From positions 48,983 through 112,982 of the forward strand of contig JASIRB010002255.1 of the NCBI GenBank assembly GCA_030323885.1: a DNA stretch of 64,000 nt, in the 5' to 3' direction. The first letter of the stretch is position 1. Every line of letters begins with the position of its first letter. The notes beneath the pieces were generated by a model. It saw only the letters and a list, made by a program, of their open reading frames with translations, had not been told where the DNA came from and searched no databases. Of this stretch, positions 43,601-55,600 are shown in pieces. Made by a program: the position numbers and the translations under genes. The stretch is from Branchipolynoe longqiensis. Its lineage: Eukaryota; Annelida; Polychaeta; Phyllodocida; Polynoidae.

Positions 43601-46600
43601 TCCGAGGATTTTCCCCTTCATCTGTTGCAGAGTCATCTTGTGCTTTCCCTCCAGCTGCCTGACGTCCGTCTCGGTCTGAGTGTCGCTCACAACGTCCTCA
43701 GCAAACGCCACGTATACCTGGCAGAAAGCAATAGGCAACAAGTGCATCTGTACTTAAATTCATAACAACCAGGAGGAACGGCCAAACGAGTTCCAGGTAT
43801 GTTAGGTCATGGGATTCGAAACAACAAGTTCAAATCCTGTCCGAGTTAAATCAATGCCTTAAAAAATTACACTTATTGCTACGTAGTATGCCATTTGGCA
43901 TTACTAGGATAGCGCTAGGAGCAGTGGAATGAGGAAGACCAATTGTCTGCGATTGAAATTTCCTATACTTAATCAAATAATGTACAACAAATAATAAATA
44001 CTAACTCTATTGTAATTTTATGATAGCTTCCCTCTTTATAAAATTGTGTACTTAACAATACATATATATACTATGCTAGTTAAAATTATCACCTACAAAT
44101 AACAGTGAAAGTATATCTCTTTTTCTCTTAGTGAGGAATTTATTTACCCTGCTCATAACGGATAAGTGTTTTAACACTTGTTTTCACCGCTGGGCAGCGC
44201 CAATCCGATTTGATTTAAATCTGAATTTTGTTTTTAGTGATAATTTTGGTTTTCTTGCTTATTGTTTATGGCTTGTAACTGTTTGTAGATTGCAAACAGT
44301 CCACAATCCAGCCGGGACTATATTTTGTGTTAGTCCATTTAGTTCTCACCTCACCCTCCATGACCTCAGGCTCGTCCTCCCCAAACACGACGTCGAAGTC
44401 GCTGTATGCGGCGGATTGCGGATGTCGCTCGCCCTCATCCGGGTCGCTATGGCAACAATGGAGGCATAGCCCAGGGTTAGACCAAGGCTTGGTTTGTATA
44501 AATGGCATGTTAATAGTCTTGTAAGGGCGTGCTAAAGCTGCATGGTCTGATGGAACATTTTCAAAACCATTGGGGTCAGTTTTGCCATCCCTTTCCTTGT
44601 CCCCCTCTCCCCCTCCCCCCAACCATACACTCAACTAGTAGTGGCCAACTAGACCAAATTCCCCACCTACCAACTGAATGAGTCGGGAAATACTTCTTGT
44701 TGGATCCTACTGAGGTACATGATTAAACACTATTAACCTTCTTACTCACTCAATAGGCCCCACCTGAGATTATCATAAAGACCAGTACAGTTCAAACACA
44801 AAGACCCACCCTACATCCCATCATCACCCTTTCAACCAGCATGTCACCTCTATAAAGATAATCAGTTGTGCCCCCCTACTAAGACTTACAATACTAGTCT
44901 AACATAGTTAGTTACCTCCCCATATCCTTTTTTCTCTCTTATCTTGTTATTCCTATCGATGCTTTGTTTATTGTCTTGTAATTGTCTCTCTATATTGTTG
45001 TATATTTGTTTACTGTGTAGTAGTAATTGTCATTAGGGCTGGAAGACAACTGCATTAGCATTGACATGTTATTCAGAGGAATAAAAACACTTGAACAACA
45101 ACAAAAACTAAAGCAATTACACACATTTAACCATATATCTTCTACGTTGATACTAATGTATTAACTAATGATTTAGGACAGCATAGAAAGAATAACTTGT
45201 GAATTTATGATGCCCTCCCTTTGGACAAGTACTTAGAGTAAGCCATTAAGCAGGGAGGCCACTAATCAATTAGGTCAACCTTGTGACCTCATTAGTGTTT
45301 CCCTCATTCTAAGTACCATGTCAGGCTCCAGGAGGCTACCTACATTAGTAGGTCAGCCTATGTCACATGGCCATAACAAGATAAGAATCTGGGTCATAGC
45401 TACAGGAGCTTTGGTTATTGAATATATCCAACATGCACATCAGTAGGAAATGAGTGCCTCACTGACATACCAGAGACTATAGTGTCAAATGCATCCGCCG
45501 AGTAGTGCTAGAGGTACCTGACTGGTCTAGAATGTCACATAATGGATTTATTGGTTGGTTGTTAGTACTTCATGTCCTGGCAATATCCAAGGTCATATCA
45601 GAACAGGTACCGGCTTGTGACAGTGTGTACTCATGGCGAGCTTCCCACTGGGAGACCAGGCTGCCAGCACCATGACCTGATATCCCACAGATTCATATTA
45701 TCCTGACACTGAGCCAACCAGTCCTTTTCCTATCCTAATAATGCCAAGTGCCTGGCTAGGAAGCGACAAGTATACATTTTTAAATCATTGGTTTGACTTT
45801 ACCAGGATTCGGACTCATGGGTTGGAATCCCACGATGTCCCAAAACGGGAGACGGACGCCCAACTCATTAGGCCATCTCGTCTGGTCCTCACATAATGGG
45901 TGGAATGGGGTTTGGAGCGGAGCGATATCCTTGAAGTATTCATTCATACTGACAGACGCTGCTGAATTTAATCGACTATTAAAGGACCACATATTTAAAG
46001 ACGCTTACTTGGTACTGTCCTTATCCGTTGCTAGAGACACCTGTTGAACACTCCGCCTGGTGGCGCTGGTCTTACTGGCTGAAGCCCCAGAGTTAGGCTT
46101 GGCTGCAGCATCTGCAGGTAGGACGTAAGTAGACATGATTGATTGATTGATTGGTGGCTTCTTTACCCCGTGTCGGCAGCATAAGCCATATTCAGGGCGA
46201 GGGTAGCACATTATCTTCTTAAGTTACATAGTAAGATAAAAGCATCAAATTGTCAAAAGCAATCCACACTGATCTGTATTTGAACTTACATATCGAACAT
46301 AGACAGGGCAGCAAAATAAATGTTCGCAGCGCTGTTTTACATAGCGTTGAACCCCTGGTGTTACAATTGGCATAATTTTCCATTGTGGAGTTGGGGGAAG
46401 AGGAGGGGATCACTATTATAGCATGAAAACCCGCCGATCTGGGTGTGCTCAAGTTGGAGTCACTCCAAATGAACATAGTTACTAGGTGCATTATGGAAGT
46501 CGGGGTGACATGAGGGGGATGGAAATTGTACATGTTATATGTAACATGAGTAGACAGGATGGCTGATTGAGCCGAATGATTTGAGCTATCAAGAAATACC

Positions 46601-49600
46601 GGAAGGCTGGGTCATGGAAATAACCACATCGTTTTGCAATCTAATGTGCTAAATATATGGTTCAACAAATTATCTATCGCAGCCCATGACTTTTGGATGA
46701 AGACTTTATGAAATCATGTAGATCAATAGACTTTAAAAGTCAAATCGAGAGCGTTCAGTAGCCACCATTCTCTCAAATTTCACCAACTCAAGTCCAATAA
46801 AAATAAACAATGGACACTGGAACCAGGAGCTCCACATCGTGTGTATACCAAAGCAGTTTTCCTTGGATTTAGATATTGCAGTCATTCACCTCTATGTGTA
46901 TGGGTGAATATTTTATCTAGCTGACTCATTGACAGAATTAAAAATATAATATATATACAGAACTGACTTCCGTGTCAAGGAATAAGCAAAATCAAGCTAT
47001 GGGGTAGAAATAATATTTGACTGTTCTGCACAGTAGGGGTGAATAAGAACAGTCTAAATACGGGAGAAAATTGTTTTTATATGGAACAGGAAGTGGAATT
47101 CCTGGTTCCAGTATCAAATGGATAATTATCAAGATAGAGTTGGTGAAATGGGGAGATAATACAAAAAGCAAGATGGCGACCATAGAACGCAGTTGATTTG
47201 TCTTTTAAAGTCTATTAAACTCAATGTTTTATTATCTTTCTAAAATCAAAAGTAGCGGGTAAATATTAAGCTATATGTGAAGAATATATTTTGCTTCTTA
47301 AATTAAGAATGTATCTGCTCATTGCATTTACCCAGCCTTTCGCCACCTTTTTTAATGGGTTGTTCTTCACCCCCTAAGTACAGCAAGTATGGGGTGAATC
47401 TTTTATCTAGCTACGGCGCAGTCTGCGCATGTTCCCTGAGGTACGTGGTGTGGAAACAACAATGACGCCTCCTTCACCTGTTTGATGTTCCGAACCGAAC
47501 ATCTCTGCATTGTCGTCAAATGTGACGTCACGAGTAGGCCCGAAGGTGACGTCAGAAACAAGTACGGCTTCGCTGGTGCCGCGAAGTGCGCTTGGCGCCT
47601 GCGTCACTGGATGTTTACGTCGGCCGCCGCCGCCACTAACTTGACGCCAGGGGTCGCCACCGGCCTGCAGAAGGCCCGGCGTGGAGAGTGACGCTGAGGT
47701 GGGCACTGTGGGGGCGATTGGAGATTTTTTTTTGTTTTGGTACAAATATTTCTCTCTATATACAGATATATGCTGTATTATAATTATACGCTGGTTTGTT
47801 TTGCTTTTACGCATCCCACAATGCACCGCGCAGCTGAGATTATGAACTAGTCTATAGATGGGTTCGTAATTCCGACTGCGCATGCGCTGAAAACGGCGTC
47901 GACAGCAAAACAAATACGCACCGTCCATTGAGTTTGCCGATACGCACAGTGCAAAACTTCGATTTTATTCAAAATGAATAGAAATACATAACAATTTGTC
48001 ATGAACATGGATGTACGCATGCAATGTAATAAATATAATGAATCTATTTAAGACACAACTAGCCATAGATAAGCATTTTGAGCTAAGAAAAATACAATTC
48101 CCCACAAAACAATCAGTCACTTTACAGCCTGATGTTCACATCACCATTTTTAATTCTTGTTCTAAATATCAAAATGTCTAATGTGTTAACAGAAACTTGT
48201 TTCAAAGAAATATATAACCAAGGGCCGATTAACCCTACCCATTTCTTAGCTCTACAGATGTTATTACCCATAGGAAATACATTTTTAAAACGTGAATAAA
48301 ATAAGTAAAACTGACTCTGGCTAGAGTTCTAACACTATTCAAGAGACCAGATTTGTTTGGATCTAAATGCAGATGGCATAATATGTGCTGATTAGATTTG
48401 TGTAAATGCAATGCTAGATAAAAGATTCACACCTTAATTTATTCTATATAAATATTTTTAGTTGGTATTCTATGTTTCAAACAGGAGCTGAAATGTGCTG
48501 AAACTAACAGATTCCATAGCTACACTCACTGTTTCAACATGTGCCATGTGTTTCGCGTGGGTTTGTTTTGCTACCTAACATCCCACAATGCACCGCACGG
48601 CTGGAATTACGAACCCGTCCATTCCCTTCCCATCAGCCTCGGCAATCATGGGCCATCTCGCCAGTGCCCCTTATAGCCAATTGCAGGAACCACCGACTAA
48701 CCTGTTGCTGACACCAACACTCCTCCTCCTCCAACTCAGCGCGCAACACAAACTTTAACCACCCACCTGACTTTTATACATTTTTAGACTTATTCAAACT
48801 TCTTACTTCGTTACCTGGGTGTACCTGCCTATGTCTTGGGGATTCTTCTTAGCAGGAATAAACTTCCTTTGCCTTCCGTCTCCCCCTATTTTGAATCATC
48901 CCCCCCCCCCCCCCCGCCCACCACTATCCATCAACCCGAGCTTCCGAGTCTGTCTGAAGGACACTAACTTGATGATGAACTATATATCCACTCGATGAAT
49001 TTTTCACTTGATTTGATACGTTATTGTTCTTGAATAATTACAAGTTAATAAACTTCCAGTTCTGCCGTCTGTTTAAAATCCGAATCAGAGGGTAAATCAT
49101 TAAAGTTGTTGTTGTAACATATAAAGATTTACACATTTGGGTCACAATGACATTATAAAGATAATAATAGACTAACTTTCAGCAAAGAAATGGAGTTAGA
49201 GTGCATTAAGGTATAAACGGATAAGAGGTGTTTGCTGTGACTTATATACATTCACAATCTTGGTTCACACGAATACCATAAAAAAATGTCTTACTAACTT
49301 TTAACACCACAACGCAGTTAGATAATAATAAAATAAATAATTGAGTATGCATGCAATGTATCTTTTACAGTATCGTAATGAATATTAAGGATTTGTTTAG
49401 GTTGTCAGGTATATGCTTAAAGATCAATGCTAAGAATTAAGGATCCACTAGAAATTGGGCGACAGCTTAATAAAGACAAATATTGCTTATTATATTTCAT
49501 TTGTATTATTGCTATGTAGTCACAACACAAGGTGTGTCATGCAAATTCATACAAACAGCACTTTCAAATCACATATTTATTAACAAGTACTAACTGATCT

Positions 49601-52600
49601 TACGCTCAAAATCATCTGGTACCATTGTTTAAAAAAGAGATAGAGAGAGAGAGAAAGGCAGGAAGAATTAGTCAAAAATGCATAACCATATCAATACAGA
49701 TTATATCAAGTAGCATTGTAAAAAGAAATACTGAATAGATTATTTTATTCCTGCTAATTTCACAGACGAAGAATAAGCATTTAAAACTGAATATGGCATT
49801 TACAAGTAATGATAATAACAGAGAAATGTGGCTCTTACGATGTTTACAGATAAAGTGAGATCGCTAGTGACCAGGCGGGAATGGCTGAATGGCTAAAAGC
49901 ACTAACTGGCTTCCTTTGCGATAGGTCGTGGGTTCGAGTCAAAGTAATGACTCACATAATTGATACTTTTCGCTACCTAGCCCCATTCCACTGCTCATTG
50001 CCCTCTCCTAGTAATGCTAAGTGGCAGGCTAGGTAGTGACGAGTATAATCTTGTAAGTCATTGGTTTGACTCCACCAGAGTTCGAATCCCATGACCTTCC
50101 AAAACAGAAGGTGGGCACTCAACTCAATCCCAGGCCGAGTCAAACCAAACATTTACTAAAGTGGGTATTGGTCCCTCCATACCTTGCCTACGGCTTGGCA
50201 TTACTAGGATAGGACAAATACCTGTTGGGTGTTGTGTGTCAAAGTAACATGACTAAATTGGTGCAATATCGGTTATAACACGTGGTGGCAGCATATCCTA
50301 TTGAGGGGGTTGAGAGGGGGGGGGGGAACTATGGACAAAAAAGTTCAGCCGTCATGAGTGTGCGCTCTGCTACAATTTACAAATCAGTTAGGGATCAGTT
50401 TGGCTATGACATTAAGCTATAATTTAAAGCTGCATAGTCCGATGAAGCATCAAATTTTCAAAATCGATACAATTATCTAGGTTTGATTCTACATATCTAA
50501 CTTAGATACTGACACACTTATTAAAGTTGCATAGTCCGATGGTTTTGAGTTTCTGGAATATTTCTGAGATAAATATATTAGATTGATCATGAGTATCTAC
50601 TTTACATTAGTGTAAAGTTACTTTTATTTTAAATGTTAAACTTTTGAGATACTTGAAGCGCAACCATGGAAAATTAGTTTTGGCAAGCTTGCCAAAACTC
50701 TGACACCATAGACTTCTGCAGTAACAGGTTCTGTTAAATTGACTCAGTATTCCATTCTATGCAGAAACAAATGTTCAATAAGTGCATCAGTATCTAAGTT
50801 AGATATGCAAAAATCAAATCTAGATAATTGTTTGGTTTTGAAAACTTTGCAACTTTAAGCATTTGTTGCCGCATAGAAGGGTATGCTGAGTCAATTTAAT
50901 AGAATCTGTTACTGTTGAAGCCTATGAATCTATGATGTCACAGTTTTTGGTGTGCTTGCCAACAAATTAATTGTACATATTTGCACTTCAAATATCTCAA
51001 AGATTATCCATTTCAATTAAAAGCTACTTCAAAGTAACGTAAGGTAGATTCCAACAATCAATTTAATATATTTATCTCAGAAAATGACAGAAACACAAAA
51101 CCATCGCACTATGCAACTTTAAATATTGTTATGACCCCAATAAAAAAAATTTAAGAATTAAATTTTATTTTATTTTTTAAACACAACCAAAGGCATACTC
51201 ACGACAGAGCCGCGGCGGGAGGCTGATGGCGCGACTTCCGGGTCGCTGGTACCGGAAGAGGAGTGCCCGTTGGTCGATGCCCCAGGAGGGGGTAGCGTCC
51301 TCCGGGCCCGTGACGCTGGTTGCCGAGTTGGGGGCGGAGTTACTGAGGCTGGAGGCGCAGGTCTCCGTCTGCCGGGAGTAGCCCCGGAGTGTCGGGTGGC
51401 CGGACCCGCGGGCCGCCGAGCACCGGTCGTCCAGCGCCCGCAGCAGCAGCTTGTTCAGCTTCAGCTCCCGGAACAGCCGGGTCCTGGCGTCATGTTTTGA
51501 TGGTGGTGGTGGTGGTGGTGGTGGTGGGGAGGGGGGAGGAGAGATGGAGGAAGGGGCAGATTGTTGTAGGGTTGTTGCAAGAAATAACGCATTTGTACTT
51601 TCAATGGCGTTAATTGGAAAGATTGATTGATTGATTGGTGGTTGCTTTACGCCGTGTCGGCAGCATAGGCCATATTCACGGCGAGAAATGTTTGTCTTTT
51701 GTTCAAACCATCGCTTTTACATGTAAAAGCAGACAATCAATTATGTGCCAATAGATACTGATTAAATTAGAAAGCTCACAATCATATATTTGTGGTCAAG
51801 GGAAACAAATTCCCATAGAAAAAGAAAAGTTTTATTAATAATTGATAGAATCTATTTAGTAAACTATATGAGGTGGTACAGTCCAGCTGCCCTCAAAAAG
51901 GCTAAAATGTTTTCCTGTTTTACCTTAGTAAAAAGGTCATGCATACTGTCTGCAGTGTAGAACCGTTGGCGCAGGGCCAAAAAATCAACGCAACTTAGTA
52001 AAATGTGTTTGAGTGTCAGCGGGGACTGACACCCAATACATTCAGGGGGAGGTTCCCCCTTGAGCAGAAAAGCATGTGTAAGCCACGAGTGGCCAATACG
52101 GCAGCGGCTAAGGACCACTTGGTCCCACTAATTGGAAAGAGAATTCAGGTAATGAAGGTGTGTTTGTTTGTTAGAGCTTTACGCCCTGGCAACATCTGAG
52201 GTCATATCAGGACGGGTACCGACTTGTGACAGTGCGCACTCATGGTGCCTTCATAGTGCTGCCCCACTGGGAAATCACATTGCTGGTACCATGACACCAG
52301 TCCCCACTCAGTTGGTTGGCTGTTGGGAGTTTTACGTCCTGGCAACATCTAATGTCATATCAGGATGGGTACCAACTTGTGACAATGCACACTCATGGTG
52401 ACTTCATAGTGCTGCCGCACTGGGAGATTAGGCTGCTGGTGACATGACCCAATTTCCCACTAAGTCACATTATCCCGATACTGAGCTAACCATTCCTTTC
52501 CCTATCCTAGTAATGACAAGTGCCAGGCTAGGTAGTGACAATTATCAATTTTGTACGTCATTGGTTTGACTCGACTGGGAATCGAACGCGAAACTTTCCG

Positions 52601-55600
52601 CATGGAAGCCTAAACTCTACCAATTCGGCCACCACATCATTTTGTTTGTTTGTTGTTGTTTTACGTCCAAGCAACATCTAAGGTCATATCAGGTCGGGCC
52701 ACCGCATCATGCCAGGTATGAAAGGAATTATGCATGTAATAACATCAACTGAAACACTCCAATGGTTTACCAAATGTATACTTGTTGTATCCTAGCGGTG
52801 TTTACTATCCATTTAGTGGTATAACGGGTCACTGTACCAGTAGTCCTGTTTCCCAGTTGGGCAGTACTATAAAGTCGCTATGAGTGCGCCCTCTCACAAG
52901 TCGGTACCGGTCCTGATATGATCTTAGATGTTGCTAGGACATAAGACACCAACAAGCAAACAAACACAACTGAGGCAGAGTTAAAGCTGCATAGTCCGAT
53001 GAAAGCACCAATTTTTCTAAGCCAAAACACTTCCTTAAAGCCATTGTCACACCTCACCGGACTGAGCACTGGAGACCACTGGACAAAGAATTGTCTAGTC
53101 CGGTGCTTTCCGGGGACAAAATGTATCGAAATGTATCGAAATGGAGCGGAATTGGGTCAATTGGCACCGGGCGACCAGACAAGTACCGTACATGTACCAT
53201 ACATGTACCGGACGAGTACCCGATGAGAACCGGACACGTAACGGATGGGTACCGGACAAAACGGACACCAACGGATGGGTACCGGACATGTACGGATGGG
53301 TACCGGACATACTGGACACCAACCGGACATGTCAGTCCGGCAGTGTCCGGTAGAAGTTTTGTGCATGTTCAAAACTTGTACCGGACACCGCTGGACACCG
53401 CCGGATGGGTACCGGACATGTACCGGACATCGCCATACAGTACCAGACAGTGTCCGGTTCTCCAGTCCGGTAAGGTGTGACAGGGCCTTTAGATTTGATC
53501 CTATCTGTCCAACTTAGATACTGATGCATTTATTACGCATTTGTTGTTCCATAGAAGGAGATATTATTAAGCCTATTTAATAGAACATGTTACAGCTGAG
53601 GCCTGCGGTGACAGAATTTTGAAGTCTTTGCCAAAAATAATGTTGCACATTTTGACTTCAAATATCGCCAAAGTGACACATTTAATATAACAGTTACATC
53701 AAGCTAAAGTGCCTATCACACTATGCCGGATTGACCAACGGAGAGAATTCAGTGGCGTTCAGGCGTGATAAGTATCAAAATGTATTCAAATGTGTCAAAG
53801 TGTTGCGATATCGGGTCTAATAACGGACATGAAATGGACATGAAACGGACATGAACGGACAGCCAATGGACGAAACGAACTCAAGCCGGACAAGAACCGT
53901 AGACGTCAATCCGGTGGCATCCGTTCCAAGTTTTGTGCATGTTCAAAACTTCTAACAGAATGGGCCGGATATTAACGGATATCAACGGATATGCACTTTG
54001 CCAGATATCAACAGACTTTGTTCGGTTTCTTTCAGTTTCCCCCAATCCGCTGATGTGTGACAGGGCCTTAACATAAAATATTGTAGAAACTCAAAACCAT
54101 CGCACTCTGCAACTTTAAAGTATTATGCTCCGAACGAAAGTGGAAGCCAGTGAATTGGAAATGACAGAACAGACTACAAATGGCACCACTGGTCAGTGGG
54201 TGGCGGGCTAAAGGGTAGGTACGGTTGGTTGTTGGAGGTTTACATCTTGGCAATATCTAAGGTCATATCAGGAGGGGTACCGACGTGTGACACTGCACAT
54301 TCATGGCAACTTCATAGTGCTGCTCCACTGGGAGATAAGGTCGCCAGCACCCTGACCTGATATCTGAGTCACATTATCCTGACACTAAGCCAACCAGTCC
54401 TTGCCCTATCCTAATAATGCCGAGCGCCTGGCTAGGAAGTGACAATTATCAATTTTAAAGTCCTTGGTTTGACTCGACCAGGGTTCGCCCATGCGTTCGA
54501 ATCCCATGATCTACCAAAACGGGAGACGACGCTCAACTCATTCAGCCATCTCATCTGGTCAGGTAGGTACGGTATCAGGTAGGTACAATATAACGCTTTC
54601 AGTATATGTGATTTATAATCAGATAACGGATCATATGACACGAACGAGTGTAGTAGCTATTGGCCTGATTAAACATTAAATAGAACAACCACGTCGTTGT
54701 AAACATTGTTTTGTTTTGTTTGTTGTTTTATGTCCTAGCAACATCTAAGGTCATATCAGGACAGGTACCAAATTCTGACAGTATGCACTCATGGCGATTT
54801 TTATAGTGCTGCCCCACTGGGAAATCAGGCCGCCAGCACCATGACCCGATATCCCACTCAGTCACATGATCCTGACACCGAGCTAACCAGCCCTTGTCCT
54901 ATCCTAATAATGCCGAGCACCAGGCTAGGAAGCGACAAGTATCAATTTTTAAGTCATTGGTTTGACTCGACCGGGAACCGAACTCGCGAACTCGCGATAT
55001 TCCGCACGCGAGGTTGTGCTCTACTGATTCGGCCACCGTGCCCGGTCGTTGTAAATATGAGATAGAGAGAGGCATACAGATAAATAACAGGATTCTTCTA
55101 TATTTTGTTACTTCTGACTTGTGGTGGCATAGATAAACGAGGCACCCCATAACTACAGTAGCCGTGAAGAACAACCCATTAGAAAAAGTGGCAAAAGGCT
55201 GGGTAAATGAAATAAAGACATAATTTATTAATCAAGTTTGTTTGTTTGTTTGTTGTTGTTTTACGTCCTAGCAACATCTAAGGTCATATCAAAAGGTTAT
55301 TAATCAAAGAAGCAAAATATGTTCTTCACATACTTCTTCATATTTACCGGCTACTTTTGATTCGAAAAGCACCCCCCCCCCAAATATATAAGAGTCAAAT
55401 TGAGAACATTCTGGAATCGCCATCTTATCTTTTTTGCATTCTCTCATTTCATCAACTCTATGCCAATATAGATAAGCATTGGATGACGGAACCAGGAGCT
55501 CATCTTCTCTGATTGGTTGATTGATACAACAAACAATATCGCTCGTTTTTAGAGTGGGTTGTCATTCACCCCTGCTCTGTGTAGGGGCGAATATTTAATC

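Larger units (their letters stand above)
52981..54118. mobile_element. TTAA-type element split by elements C and D
   Basis: Ends TTAAAGCTGCATAGTCCGAT and the inverse GCACTCTGCAACTTTAA; the interior follows the family apart from the two insertions. Confidence 0.78.

Noticed and set aside
46041..46111. Shorter version of exon 5 using the GT at 46040
   Set aside because: It leaves the next exon in a frame with an immediate stop; the donor at 46008 restores the frame.
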